Positions 11,346-23,800 of a stretch of 64,000 bases of DNA are shown piece after piece. A program made the position numbers and the translations under genes. The stretch is taken from assembly GCA_026745465.1 (NCBI GenBank), contig JACYXH010000247.1, forward strand, positions 183,839-247,838, in the 5' to 3' direction. The notes under the pieces were generated by a model that saw only the letters and a program-made list of their open reading frames with translations, did no database searches and was not told where the DNA came from. The DNA is from Lota lota (Eukaryota; Chordata; Actinopteri; Gadiformes; Lotidae). Within the stretch, counting starts at the first letter, position 1. Each line of letters starts with the position of its first letter.

Positions 11346-13913
11346 CTTTCTATATCTAACTTTCGGTTAACTTATTCATGCTTAGACAACTTGGTGGAAG
11401 AGGGTAATTAGTTACAAGTATAAAGAAAGTTTGACCTCATTGCGCTTGCGGTTTTGTTGCTTAACCTGTTTATAAAAGCGTCACTCTGTCAGTGCTTCAC
11501 ATTAAAGAGATCAGAGACAGAATGTGAAAGTAAAACAGCCAAAGTAAACTCCCGAAGTTTCCACTGCTCATCCGCTCTTCGTAAGCCAAGAGTTCCATTT
11601 TAAGATGAGTCTGTACAACGGCAACAGGTGAATATGTCCACCTGTTGCAACGGAAACAAAATGTAAACGACATGTGTTCCAACGCACATCCAAAATAACA
11701 AGATCCTTATGCGCAATATGATGTGAAATAATAAGAGAAGGCAGAATACACCCAATCGGTCATTTTAGCTGACAGTAAATGCAGTGAGTGCATGTGTTAA
11801 TATCGCCAAATGAAAGGGCTTGTGCCCGTTCGAGAGCTGGCTCTCCTCCACCTTTACCACCCCTGTAATTATGTCCTGATGAGGATGGCTGCCTCTCCTC
11901 TGTGGTGCTCACCAGACTATCCTGCCAAGCCTCACAGACTCACTCCACCCTTCCAGGCCAAGTCAATGCACAGGCGTACACATGGGCTGGTGGCTTACTT
12001 CTCCTGCACATCAACCGTGGCCTTCCCGGGGGAAGATAATATGAGGCCAAATTTCTCGAGTCACAGGTATATGCCTCGGCTCATCCTCCCCGTGCTTGCC
12101 GGAGCGTGCTTAGTAGCACCCATTTTTCCGTGTTCCCCCGCGATAGTGCACCCATCTCAGAATGAAGGCGCCCCGTGAGGCCAACCTCGGAGGGATCCGT
12201 GCCACGGTTTAATCACACAGACACAAGACGGGGCTTGGAAACCCCAGGGCTCGACGCTCCCTCTTGTTTACTTCAGGACTGGGTTTCGATGTGGACGTGT
12301 ATTTAGGGCAGGTGGTTGAGGCACTAGCACCGAAGCAAACGGTTTCAATTAGGAGCATCGACTGGTGCGGGCCCCTGCCAAGGAGAGAGGCCGCCGCAAA
12401 ACAAAAGCATATTGACTTTTTACGATCACCTTTTGGATTCACCGCCACAGAGGCACAGAGTGACCAAATGGCTGTAAAAACCTGATTTATCGCAAGCATG
12501 GCTTGCCTTAAACGTAGGCTAAACGAGAGAAATACGATTTAAGTTGGGAGGGATAACAGTTTCTTTGAAAGGCTGGCAGGTGTGACCTTCACCGAAGTTG
12601 TAGAAGAACAAAGTTGAAAGAAACAGAAGGGTGGAAAATCCGTTGTTTGAGAGATCAACAGAAGTGACCACATTGATACACAACAGATGCAGGATAGATT
12701 GTGTGGAGTTCATGCTTTTCCCAAGACATCACTTTTCAAGAGCCATGTACCAGCCTGTATCTCACCTATAGCACATTATACAGAACTTTTAAATAATATG
12801 ATCGATTGTATACACACAGCATACACACACACAATATTATAGATTGAATGAAATAAATTAAGGAGATATGAAGCAACAAAAACACCAACTGACTTCATTG
12901 TTCAAAATCACGTTCACTGTCGTTTGAGAATCACGCTGCACATCAGATTTTCCTTGACCATATCCAGGACAATTCAAATGGGACCCTGAGTTCACAAAAT
13001 GTCCTTGTAAAGGAAAGAAAGGTTTTACAACTCCAGGAAAAAAACATATTTCTATTTCTCACTGGCAGTCTGTGGCAAGGATAAGTCTACCATCTGGATC
13101 GCGAATGTGTAGTGAGATAACGTTTGGGATTGAGATAACTACACGAGCGCACGTCTGGGAACAAGACCGCAACAGAGTCTGAAATAAATCGTTCATTTAT
13201 GTATACATTAATGTCACGTGGCTTTTCTACGGCCGTACAGCCGATCACTGAGGTGCCACCGGTGTAACTCCTCACTTCTCATTTCACATGGTAGCGTTTA
13301 CAGCCGTTGATATTTGTTGATATCGACGCCGGCGCAAGGCACCGCTAAGATGTGGGAAACTGGAGCTGAGAATTTATCAAACTACATAAACGGCGACGGT
13401 TGGTGCTTTGTCACATTCCTCGATAAATAGAGGCTAACAGAGAATCTGGGAAAGAATGCCTCCCAAGCAAAGTTTTTACACATACCAAAGCTATATTGTG
13501 GTAAGGTAGCCATGAAAAGGGTTTGAAAATGCCTATGCCTGAATCACCCTTGATAACAGCCACATTGCATAACAATGTACCGACGAGTATTTTCCAATGC
13601 AAAGCTTTCCAGGGCTAGATGAAGCATTGAAAGCCTTGTATATTCCTCCTATGGAAACACACAGTGAAGCATTCCAAATTACAGCAAAGATTGACTCTCT
13701 CTTTATGGAGAGAGGGGCCGCCAGAGAATTTACTACCAATGATTTTATAGGAGACTTCCCTCGATTCCCCGCTGCTCTGACCTTGTAATGAGGCCTAATG
13801 ACCCTGACCAGGGGGCCGCTCTGGCTGGTGTATAGGAAGAGGAGTTAATGAGGGACCCTATAAGAGTGAACTCAGAGCTAGCATAGTGTGGAGGGGGGCT
13901 GCTGTGCACATAC

Positions 13914-14084
13914 CTCAGACACGCTGCTGTTCATGCAGGAGTTTTGCTCGGAGAAGTAGCCTTCCATGGGGCACAGCGGGCCGAGGAGGTTCAGCTGATA
14001 CTTGATGTATCTCTGTCGCTCCAGTTCTGCTGGTTCTGGGGTGTAAGCGCGGCTCGAGGCGAAGGACGAAACACATGCATCTCC
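13914..14084 (-). CDS. fsip1: fsip1 exon 8, last exon recognised
   Basis: Preceded by a strong pyrimidine tract ending CTCTGATAG and followed by a GTATGT donor. Encodes 57 residues including AYTPEPAELERQRYIKYQL and NLLGPLCPMEGYF. Phase 0 at both ends. The helix aligns with the human segment [20 protein letters not shown]. Confidence 0.7.
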
Positions 14085-17000
14085 CTATCAGAGGAAAGGG
14101 AAGAGTGGTGGAAACATTTGCATGGAAAAGATCGGTCTGTTTATCTATCTGTCCATCTATGTGTCTACACATCTATACATCCATCCATCCACATAACCAA
14201 GCACCCACCCACCCACTCACCCACAAATCGACCTACCAAGTTACTTTCCTCCCTACCTACCTACCTACCTATCTACCTAGTTATTTACCAAACAACCTGG
14301 CACCCTACCTACCTTTCTACTTACCTACTAAACAACCCATCACAATAATAAATACAACTCCTGAAAATGAATTACACGAAAGGAAGAACACAGAAGGTGA
14401 TTTTCCTGGCAGCCCGAAGTCCAGGATAGACCAATCATCTGCTCAACCAAGTATTGATTGTAAAACACACGATCACTGTCTCCGACGGACAGCGTTGGTG
14501 TCTGACTCCTCTACTTGGTATTCCCTTCCTCTGGATGGTGGAAACGGAGAGCGATAATGACGCCACGGAGACTGCCAAGTATGCTACCGAGTGCCAACAA
14601 AAAAAGTTGAACAATTGCCTCTTCCACACAATGAGTATCATGAGAAACCAGAGGGTGGACCATGAGCTCATCTGGGGGGGGGGGGGGCAGCAGTGAGGTA
14701 AGAGTTGTGTAGCAGCCCTCTGGTGCAAAGCATGCTCTCAAGGAAGGCCTAGGAAGCTAGCATAATTGCATGGGCGAGCCAAGATGTGACATCAGTGCGA
14801 TGCTACGGGTGGGCAAGATAAAATTGGATTACTTTACAGAAGGATCTGTTAAAGGCCCTGTGACGAAGCAAGACCCATGGCAGACCTGTACGAGTTCTAA
14901 TTTTCTCATGCTGCACGTGATATGTTTTCTTTTTTGTTGGTGATTAGGGCCCTGTGGTCAGTTTCTAATGCTAACCTAATGCAAGAGCTAATTGTGGATT
15001 CCAGGTTCAACACATCAGTGTCAAACTTTAGTGATCTCTTAAAAAAAAGAAGCAAATCTGACCTTTCATTTCATTCATGCCTCAGTCGTTGAATCATTTT
15101 GATGGCTGCTGTAGATCAAAAGAGGAAATGAGTAAGAGGAATTTCGGCTCAAAAGCTAAAAGATGGTGTAATATAAACCACAGTGGAACAAAATGTGTTT
15201 GGCCACAAAATATTCTGGCTTCCAGAATTATATGGTGATCAATAAGACACAGAGAGGTCCAGCAGGCTGCAGTCTAAAAGCACAAATGTCAAAAATCAAA
15301 ACACAGCATTGGGGCTAATTGGGGACAATTCTCATCTGTGCTCTGTTTTTCTCTAAATATTACTCATTATTACACATAAGAACCTCATAGATGGGATGTT
15401 AACTGGGGAGCGATTGCCTATTCAGTCGACACACGAGAGAAGGAAGAAGTTTAAGAGGGGAGAAACACCGACCAAGCATCCTAAAACTTGACTCGCTATA
15501 TTACCTTTTCGTGAGGACTGTTATGGGGACTGGTCAGACTGCAAGAGTAATTAACTTAATTGTAAAAAATAACATAGTACTATGGAAAATACATTTAAGT
15601 GACTCACACCAAAGCAATTTGTGGACGTTCCCTCCCTCAGAGTTTAGAATGGTTAGTCTGGTGTTGACTCTTGCCAAGGTCTACGACGGGTCAGCAAAAC
15701 GGAGGACTTTTAATGGCCAAGTTGCAGGGCCGTGGCATAACTACAGGCGTGTTGTGTTAATGCCATTTATATGAGAGATAACAGCAGGAAGGAAGGACTC
15801 TCTCTGGCCAACGAAAGAACCCCTAGCATCTGCGCTCTCTATGGTTTGGTGCCGGGACACTACAACAGCTGCCGCCTTGCTTTAGAAGTCAAGGAAAACA
15901 TTGAAAAATAGAGCGATGCAGTTGAGAAATCTTTTGGCAGGTTGGCGAAGGTACTAGTACTAGTCTAGTCTAAAATTCTAGTTTTATTATATTTTGATCT
16001 TGTATAGTAGTAGTAGTTTCTGTCTTTACATATATATACATATATATTTATGTATTGTAATTCTGTGTTCTGGCTCATGGTGGATCTTGTGAGAGACCTC
16101 ATCCACCTGAAGGGCCGTATTTCAACACACACCTAAACGTTAGAATAAAGGCCCGCGGTTTCCTTTATTCTTCTCAATCCCCGACACCGGCAATCTACAC
16201 AGAGCAAGCTATGCTGACGCTAGCCCACTGCAGGGCCCTTTAAAAGGATATATTCAAGTAAAGGAATTACAAAAGAACGAAAGAAGAACACTTCAGCATG
16301 AGTCGAGCTCATCCTTCACCAATATGTTGCCAATCAGTGCTGCGTGCCAGCCCACCTCCCGGTCGCCGGGTTCTCCGACGGCGGGGTCCTGCTCCTCGTC
16401 TGTCCCCTTGAGGAGCTCAGCCAGCCGCTCTTTCTCCGCTGGTGTCATCCGAAAAGGGCCTCCAGTGTCACCGGCAAGCTATTGCGTTTCGCGCCCCATT
16501 GTGAAGGACAAACAGTTGAAGGTCATCCATCACATCCCACACATTCTGCAGTTCCCGGTTCCCAGATCATTTCAGCTCCTTTTCCCGCCGTTAAGACAGA
16601 TTTGTTTTTGCACAAAACTAGCAATATCTTGCCATGAGATTAGGATTCTAGTTTTATTCGATTTTGATCTAGTATAGTAGTAGTAGTTTCTGTCTTTATA
16701 TATATATATATTGTAATTCTGTGTTCTGTCTTTTTACCTTTCTCATTGTATGTGTTTTTTGTAAGTTATGTGTGTTCTTTGTCATTTATGTGAATTGCTG
16801 CTGTAACACTTACATTTCCCTTTCTGGATAAAAAAGGTACTATCCATCTATCTATCCATCTATCTAACTATCTATCTATACTAGCTAGCGTTCTCTGGAA
16901 CACGTGACTGATACATAGATTTCCCCAACCACGGAGGGAAAACAAACAGCATTAATAATGTGTTCCTGGTCTGATGTGATGAACTCAGACACTGCTCCCT

Positions 17001-19658
17001 TGGCCCTCTGTGAACCACTGACATACCTCAATGTTTCTCTTCACAAAGTCTTTCTTCTTCTGTCTCTTGCCCTGGGGAGCCGCACTCGGGCTGAGGTGGG
17101 GCGGACCCTCTGCCTTTTGTAAATGGGTCATATTCTTTTGGCCTATCAGAAAATACATTATTAAAATATAAGACAAAATGATCACCAGTAGCTAGTGCTG
17201 ACGCATAGAAACGAAGGAGAACAAAAGAAGCAGCACGTGTCAGTTTGTCTCATTGCAAAAACGTGATTGTGTTTGGATGTGTTTCTTGATTAATGCATTC
17301 AGAGAAGCTAGATCTAAAACTCAAGACCATTAGAAATGTGACTTCCTGTAGCCATGAACTAAAACGTAATGGACATAGTTAACCACTCAAGAGGTGGCGG
17401 TCTCATAAGCTGATGGCGCCATCAAGTGTTGAAAAATCATATTTTAGAACGCTTTGTGACGCGTTCCAAATTTCATTTTTTGGCCTCTTTCGTTTTTAGA
17501 GAGCATCTCAAACGTGTCATGACTTGTGGTTGACTTCTATTTGCACAATCTTACTTTGCTCCTCGTATCCGATATCAATTTCAACCTCATCAGGAGGTTG
17601 AGTTCTAAAGATGGGTTTAGAGTCGACCTCCGCTTTTAGATCTGCAGTTAAAAACACAAATATCTCATTAGGGCAAAATATGACACAAAAATTATATTTT
17701 AGGAAACCTTGTCAATTTTTTATCCATACCATGAGGTGCATCCAGTGCCAAAAACAATCTTGTGTTTGCAGCTTCGGCGTGAGATTCATATGTTCTGGAT
17801 ATACTCTGCCATTGAGGTGGTATGGAGGTAGATTTGTCTCAGTATTATTTGTGTGAACAGAATGACAATGTGTAAAGATTTTCAATTTGTATGCATATAT
17901 TGACAATCCGTGTGCACATTTGTTTATCTGTTAGAAGATATTCTTTTGATATCATATATTTCTATACAACCATTCCACAAACACAAAACAAACATCAATA
18001 TTTTAATTATTTAATGTATTTGCAAGATATGTATGTGAGTATTTTGTGTTTGAAATGGCTTTATAATTACAGATGAACAAACGTAGCCATCACACAGACT
18101 GTCAATATATGCATACAGATTCCAAACGTTTACACAGCAATGGGGTTTCACAGGAAATAGGTAAATTGCCTTCAAGCAGAAACCACAGTCTTTATTGGCA
18201 TCTGGTGACCGTAAGGTGCAATTAGAATGACTTGGCTTGTTGTCATTAAATTATATTTGCCCTGACCTTTAAATAGATGGGTCAAATGGTTTCCATTAGA
18301 TTTCCTGTTTTTATTTGGAGTCTCTGCCTAAACCTACCTCTACTAAACCCTCGCTATCTATCTTTGCTCTACTTCCCTTTATTAGTATACATTATTGACC
18401 CAGGTACTCCTCAGATGTTGTGCTGCCAATTGATAAAGCACTAGGTGGTATTCACTCTAAAACAGGAAATGTATTTCAAGCGGAAATCAAATCTTCTATT
18501 AATGCTGTGTTCTAACTTTATTCCCTCTGACCCAGTATCATCCACATTCATTATTTCACTTTCACAAGAATCTCATCGGTGATAAGCTATGGTAACCCTA
18601 ACCCTCTTTCTTTTGGTAGCAAGATTATAAATTATACCCTTTGTAGTTGCGGTGATATTTACTGTGGGTATGTTAATTTTGGCAAAAACCTGAGAAAGAG
18701 GCCTAGTGATGAAGAGGTCATTTAAAACCACAATTTGTGTACATACCATTAGTTCGCTCCAAAGCTGCTTTTGGATTTCTTTCCCTTGTAACTTAACTCG
18801 TTTTTCTTCCAGTAGAACTGCAGACAGGATGATGTCCAATCTGTCCATTTCATCAATTGCTTCTTGAATTTTACAATCCCTATGTTTTATGTAAGGCATA
18901 CCTTTGGCATCTGAAAGAATGTCACATTTGCATGTTACAGTTGTTCATTAAAACGTACAACTTAAACTTAAATATAATGAACACTAACGTTTATCGTGCA
19001 TGGGATGAGAAAATACAACCAGGCACAGGCATGGTCAAAAGAATGGTATAACTTCCTCTCCTTATAATGTAGACACTTGAAACTGTAGGCAACTACTGTA
19101 CACTAACCTTTGTCCGTATTTTCTTGTAAGGGACTGCTTTCTCTTGTATTTGGCTCATCCTCGAAGAAGTTTTCATCATTGAAGCTCATCGCGGATACCT
19201 AATAAAAGATTGTGCAACCGCCAATACAAAACCTCCGTTATATTGGCTTATTACACGGCTCTGTTGATTTTTCGATTCTGATTGGTCAATTACCGCATTC
19301 AGCCGGACAGTGTTATTATATATTGTGTCAAATGGAATAAGCGGTATAATGTACAGCTGGACGGTCTCTATCGCGGAATAAACCCCGACAGGGGAATGCA
19401 GGGCTGTCTCGCTGTGTATTACGCCTTACGTGGATATACTGCACAGATAAAGGCCAAATGCATCCTTATCATATGTGTTTGTTTGTTTTTTACCTGTGGG
19501 CTGCCATTCTCGTTTGTTAGAACATCGAGGCGAGTCGTCAGACTGCTTGGGCCCCTTCTTTCAACCCGAGGTGCAGACGCGCTCGACCCGCGGCTACCTG
19601 GCCGCTCACTGGATGCCGCCCGGGGACTTCGAGCCGAACTACTTCTGTGCACTTCCAT
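13914..19658 (-). CDS. fsip1: fsip1 (fibrous sheath interacting protein 1-like), N-terminal 331 codons, 3' end not found
   Basis: Eight coding exons on the minus strand join with compatible phases: 19494-19658, 19108-19198, 18747-18910, 17730-17805, 17555-17641, 17027-17142, 16356-16478, 13914-14084. The order of motifs follows human FSIP1: an N-terminal RPGSRGSSAS segment, the coiled-coil KIQEAIDEMDRLDIILSA ending in KQLWSEL, a short FRTQPPDEVEID segment, KKDFVKRNIE-LA, and EKERLAELLKG. A further helix AELERQRYIKYQL aligns without gaps to the human region before its second coiled coil. Human FSIP1 (about 580 residues) binds AKAP4 in the sperm fibrous sheath and is linked to the axoneme; that role here is inference. 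About 250 C-terminal residues are unaccounted for. The start ATG at 19,658 has G at -3 and +4. Confidence 0.85.
14135..14340. repeat. Degenerate tetranucleotide repeat
   Basis: A pyrimidine-rich series of CTAT, CATC, CACC and CTAC units lying just upstream of fsip1 exon 8 in gene sense. The long open frames across it are repeat artefacts. Confidence 0.85.
15977..16072 (+). repeat. Interspersed repeat tail, copy 1
   Basis: TTCTAGTTTTATTATATTTT, then a TAGTAGTAGTTTCTGTC block, a TA-rich stretch, and TGTAATTCTGTGTTCTG. The same series recurs at 16,646-16,729. Confidence 0.75.
16356..16478 (-). CDS. fsip1: fsip1 exon 7
   Basis: Encodes LAGDTGGPFRMTPAEKERLA and ELLKGTDEE. The human counterpart is REKKRLVELLKDLDEK. 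The acceptor AACGCAATAG is poor in pyrimidines. The donor GTGGGC is weak but keeps phase 0; a later GTGAAG at about 16,325 is an alternative end. The exon lies between two copies of a repeat tail (15,977-16,072 and 16,646-16,729). Confidence 0.65.
16646..16860 (+). repeat. Interspersed repeat tail, copy 2, ending in (TATC)n
   Basis: A near repeat of 15,977-16,072 that continues with a T-rich 3' section and ends in ATCTATCTATCC tetranucleotides, a common way for fish LINE insertions to end. Probably a non-LTR retroelement 3' end; the family is not named. Confidence 0.65.
17027..17142 (-). CDS. fsip1: fsip1 exon 6
   Basis: Encodes a basic stretch GKRQKKKDFVKRNIE, a clear match to the human QDFIKRNIE motif. 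Acceptor TTTCTGATAG, donor GTATGT. Ends in phase 0 exactly before the LA that continues the motif in exon 7. Confidence 0.85.
17555..17641 (-). CDS. fsip1: fsip1 exon 5
   Basis: Acceptor TTTTTAACTGCAG, donor GTAAGA. Encodes SKPIFRTQPPDEVEIDIGYE, equivalent to the human SVFHTQIPPEEYE segment. Phase 1 in and out. Confidence 0.85.
17730..17805 (-). CDS. fsip1: fsip1 exon 4
   Basis: Encodes SISRTYESHAEAANTRLFLA and a few more residues, matching the human EEMENTKKFLSL region. Acceptor ATGGCAG, donor GTATGG. Phase 0 in, phase 1 out. Confidence 0.8.
18747..18910 (-). CDS. fsip1: fsip1 exon 3, conserved coiled coil
   Basis: Acceptor TTCTTTCAG, donor GTATGT. Encodes the best conserved helix of the family, KIQEAIDEMDRLDIILSA through GKEIQKQLWSELM. 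Phase 1 in, phase 0 out. Confidence 0.9.
19108..19198 (-). CDS. fsip1: fsip1 exon 2
   Basis: Follows the acceptor TTTTATTAG and ends before GTTAG. Encodes 30 residues plus one base, acidic, including MSFNDENFFEDEPN. An internal ATG at 19,189 could act as a second start if exon 1 is skipped. Confidence 0.75.
19494..19658 (-). CDS. fsip1: fsip1 exon 1 (start codon)
   Basis: Encodes 55 residues rich in Ser, Arg and Pro, with RPGSRGSSAS, which resembles the human N-terminus RPGSRSSNAS. It ends in phase 0 at a GTAAAA donor. The region is GC-rich and may hold the transcription start upstream. Confidence 0.8.
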
Positions 19659-20712
19659 TCCGGCTGCTGTCTTGTCTTGTTCTGAGGGTCGTGGTAACTC
19701 GTCGTGGCTGGATTCTAGTAATATACGTTTGCGGACAACGCTTGGTAACTACGGACGCAAACTCGACCGGGATGTTGACGTCCCTGTAGTGAACGTGACC
19801 CCTTTGGTTTCTATGGATACGTGACGACACCAAGGGGGCTGCCCAGCTGGGGATTCAGATGCAATCACTTCAGCTAGCGGGCTAGAGGTTACGAGTCTAG
19901 CTAGCTGTCATTTGTGTTGTTGTTGCAATACTGCCTTTTTGGTGTAATTAAAGCCACTGTTTTCTAGTAAGTCCTTAACATGAATGCGATAATGGATTTA
20001 TACTCGTGCTAAATGCCAACGGTGTGACTCAGCGAGAGTGGAAGAGGGTGGGGGAAACGAGGCGGTGTTGTGGTAAGTAACGTCGAGGATTTCTTTGCTT
20101 TTGAGCCCGTTAGCACGCTAGCTAACATAATATGGATGAACCAACGGGGAAGGGTAACAACGACAGCCCGGCTAAATGTTTTGCCTTGATTTAAGGTATA
20201 CATTTTTTTTCTTTCGAACATATCAATGGCGTGACCCAACATGTGTTGGCGATGTTTTATTTAGAATGTAGCATTGTTCTCTTTGATGGGGATGTAAGGG
20301 CAACAACAAGGAAGCGACATGAAATGGGCGTGTAGCTGCATAGTCTGGAGCCGTTCAGAACCAGGTCACAACCACAGTATGCTCGTGGTCTTAACTTTGA
20401 CCCGTACCAAACGTTCACTCGTTTGCCATTGAAATCCAGTGCGTCTAAATCAATCAAACGTGTACGTGATTGTCTGGGAATAATCGTCCAGATCTTTTTT
20501 TTTTTGTCGTCGTGTTGAAATGACAACGATCATTCGTAAATTACGCCCATTTCACTGGCAACTGTCCAATTTATTGCAGAATTCATGCGTCATGCAGATG
20601 TCCGCATTGGGTCAAGGTTTCCGGATTGGTCGCCGTTGCACTAAGGTTTATTTCTGTTTAACAGTATGTCCTCCTGTGTTATTGCCAGGTTGGCTTGTGT
20701 CTGCCAGGAAAG
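19659..20712. promoter_or_regulatory. Divergent promoter region between fsip1 and susd6
   Basis: The two start codons face away from each other, 1,054 bases apart, with higher CpG content than the flanks on the fsip1 side. A possible susd6 5' non-coding exon ends at about 19,966, where CTA is followed by GTAAGT. The coding exon acceptor ATTGCCAG lies at 20,681-20,688. TSS positions cannot be read directly. Confidence 0.5.
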
Positions 20713-20830
20713 ATGTGCAATGGAATGGTTGGATCAATATCAGACCCCTATTGGCCCTGCACTTCTGGCAACATCTGGCCCTTCTCCCTGCTTGTTGTCC
20801 TCGCAGTGTTGTCGACTGGACATGGCTTAG
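20713..20830 (+). CDS. susd6: susd6 coding exon 1, signal peptide
   Basis: The ATG at 20,713 is chosen because MCNG matches the human start MCHG. The open frame reaches a little further upstream without another ATG. Ends G|GTGAGT in phase 1. Confidence 0.85.
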
Positions 20831-23800
20831 GTGAGTGTTACACGGTTGGACGTTTTATGGATTCCACTATACAATTGACCAGTTAGATTAACTGTAGAAT
20901 TATCCCTGATTACCAGAAATATATAAAATTTGCCATACATTAGTAATCACTAATCTGTCATGTACATGACTCATGCGTTTGTATATTTACTGTCACAATA
21001 TAGCAATTCACTGAAATTTATAATCAACCTGCATGACATCTTGGAGGTGTTAGGGTGGTGCCTGTAAATGTATTTAATTCTACCACTGTTCAAATTTAAA
21101 TCACGTTTTAATATAATATTTTGATTAATCAACCCAGCACTTATAGTAAAACTGGATTAAATTCTGCTTCCAAAATGCAGCACAGATTTCCTCCAGGATG
21201 TTTAGTTGGGTCAAAGAGTGGCACTAACTAGCAGGCATGTTCCAATAGTGTTTACATATAAACTACAGTCAAGTGGCCAGTTGATGGTGTGACAAACTGA
21301 GGAGGTTAGTTTCTCACCATCATAAGGCTCTCTTCCAACACTTAACCTAAGTTAACTCAAACCATGGTGGCACAGTAAAAAGTCCCACACGCCTGACCCA
21401 GAAAACACACATAACATCATAAATAAGGACAACAGGCCCCAGATTGCAACCCTGCAAAGGGGGCCTAACACAGATGTATAATAACTTGTACTGCCTTCAT
21501 TCAAAGAGTGTTACCCAGTGCATATGGTAATATGACCCAGTTACCACTTTTCCACATAGACCATAGAGTTACACTTACTCTTTCTATTCTTTGAACTACA
21601 TTTTTATGTTTGGTACTCTCACTCCAGACACGGGTGGCTTTTCTCTCATGTCTCTTGTTTTCCTCGCAGCTCAACAACATGGCAGCCTTGTCGAGTCTCA
21701 CGCAGGGCACACCAGAACCTCGTCCCATTAGCCGCTTGATTTCTAGTCTAAAAGCGCGTCGCCTTTTCTCAGAACGCGCCCCTCTCTCTCCTCTCCGCCC
21801 CAGGATGCGTGAGGCCCTACATGGTGCAGAACAGCTGGGTCAACCTGACGGAGAGCAACCGGGGCTCCCTCCCCGCCGGCACCGTGCTCCAGTACAGCTG
21901 TGACCCCGGCTACGTGGCGGACGGGCCCAGCACCCTCACCTGCACCCCGCTGGGAGACTGGTCCGCGGAGCCGCCGCGATGCGTCCACAGTGGCCGTAAG
22001 ACAAGCACACTAGGTTATGCAGGGCTGCGTTTGTTTCATTTGCTTCTCCATAAGATATCGACTCGAGCGGCTTTCCCACTGTCGGCCTGAGACCGACATT
22101 CAAAAGAGTTGAACGCCTTTTTTGAGGATGTATGACTCGCAGAGTCTACGGTTTGAATAGTACTTCGTGATTTATACTTCCTGAAAAGGCGTTCAACTTC
22201 TTTCGTTTGTTAATGTTTGACAAAGCACCTCAGGTAATTTGGGTACAAAGGTTGCGGTTTAGTGAAATTTGACATGATGGTTTCAACAGTGCAACACAAG
22301 CTATTCTTTTTTTTTTGGGGGTTGTTGTTATTGTCGGGTCACAAAATATAGGTCGTACGCTCGCATGCTGTTCACTTAAAAATGGCGGTGGGGATTAAGT
22401 TGTTCACCGTGAAAACGTCATTCCAGCCTACCAAAGAGAGACCCTATTGTGTGCTCGGAGGTCACGCCGTGCTCGTCCTCTCGTCTCCCCCTCTTCATCA
22501 GTGTGCCGAACCCCCTTTGAGCCGGCGAACGGCGGCTACACCTGCCACCCGTCGCCGTGCCGCCGCTTCTCCGAGGGAACCGTCATCGAGTTCTTCTGCG
22601 ACCAGGGCTTCACCCTCAAGGGAGACTACAAATACGTCACCTGTCAGGACGGACAGTGGGACGCGTCGACCCAGGTCAGCTGTGTCAGCCAAGGTTGGTG
22701 GTTGGTTCCAACTCGAATGTACGTCATGCCTCCTTCAGATGGCGAGGTTGCTGTTTACAGTTCTTACAGGCGTTACGCTTGTGGAGAGCTCTTGCATGAT
22801 GCGTTTGTTATTGGAGGTCAGAAGGTGCTTGCGCGCACACGCACATGCATGTGCGCACATGCATGTCTGTCTCTGTTTGTGTGTTTTTGTGTATTTTAGG
22901 GAATCCTACTACCCTGGGAACCAGACAAGTCGCCAACCTCATGTTCTATTTGCTCTGGCATATGCGTCTGGGCCCCCTCGCCATCAGGCAGATTTCAAGA
23001 AGACCTCCCGGGTCGGGCCAATCCCAACCGTTTATCTAATATGGGGCGGGTTTGACACCATGACTACAGAGGCGTGCCCTGTGGGAGCGCCGTTGAGCCA
23101 TTTTCATAAACAACCACGATGGCTGTGAACTGATGTGTCACACGTTTCGTTGCTCTGATTGGTTGTAGGTCTATCCAATTGCATCCAGATACATTTGTCG
23201 GTGCCCGTTGATGACGCCCCTTGGAAACCGAAAATGAACTGAGAGGGTCCAGACTAATATGCACTGGCGAGTTGGTTGGGCGATGTCCGGCCATAGTCGT
23301 ACTGGAACCCGTGCAAAACTGTTCCATTTAAAACACAACTAAACGCAGCACAGTGGGCTGTGTAGGGGTTTGGCGCAGGCTTGGGAGGTATCAATTCTTT
23401 CATACCTTTTTATACCTTTCTGTCATTCATAAGATGTCGGAAACGAGTTGAATAGAACGTCTGTATAATTATATAATACCGTTGGTATTTCTAAACGCCC
23501 TTGTATACCTTGATACCGCCCGAGTCTAGTTTGGCGTGGCCTTACCGAACAATATGCACCTGAAACTGGTCTCCTTTTGTTACCTAGTGTGTACAACAAC
23601 CTCCTCTTGCCCTCCCCCTAGTGTGTGGGAGGCCCGTCACTGTGCAGCACGGCTCCACAAACCTGAGCGAGAGCAACCGGGGCTCCTTCCCTGTGGGCAC
23701 GGTGCTGCAGTACAGCTGTGACTCTGGCTTCCTGGTGGAGGGAGCCAGCCTCCTCACCTGCAGCCCGCTGGGACACTGGTCGTCAGAGCCGCCTCGCTGT

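Larger units (their letters stand above)
1..13913. other. fsip1 downstream intron or intergenic sequence, no coding exon recognised
   Basis: No exon could be supported here on either strand. If fsip1 resembles its human counterpart (about 580 residues), roughly 250 C-terminal residues are still to come and would lie in this stretch or left of the window. What is visible is a TG run, a GCACR minisatellite with an adjacent hairpin, long C runs, GA and CA runs, a 13-bp GC-rich tandem repeat, a common fish interspersed repeat and a LINE remnant, each listed separately. Short open frames here show no family resemblance. Confidence 0.6.

Noticed and set aside
11810..12178. 122-codon plus-strand frame
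   Set aside because: No domain, no splice context, and no recognised relatives; probably chance.
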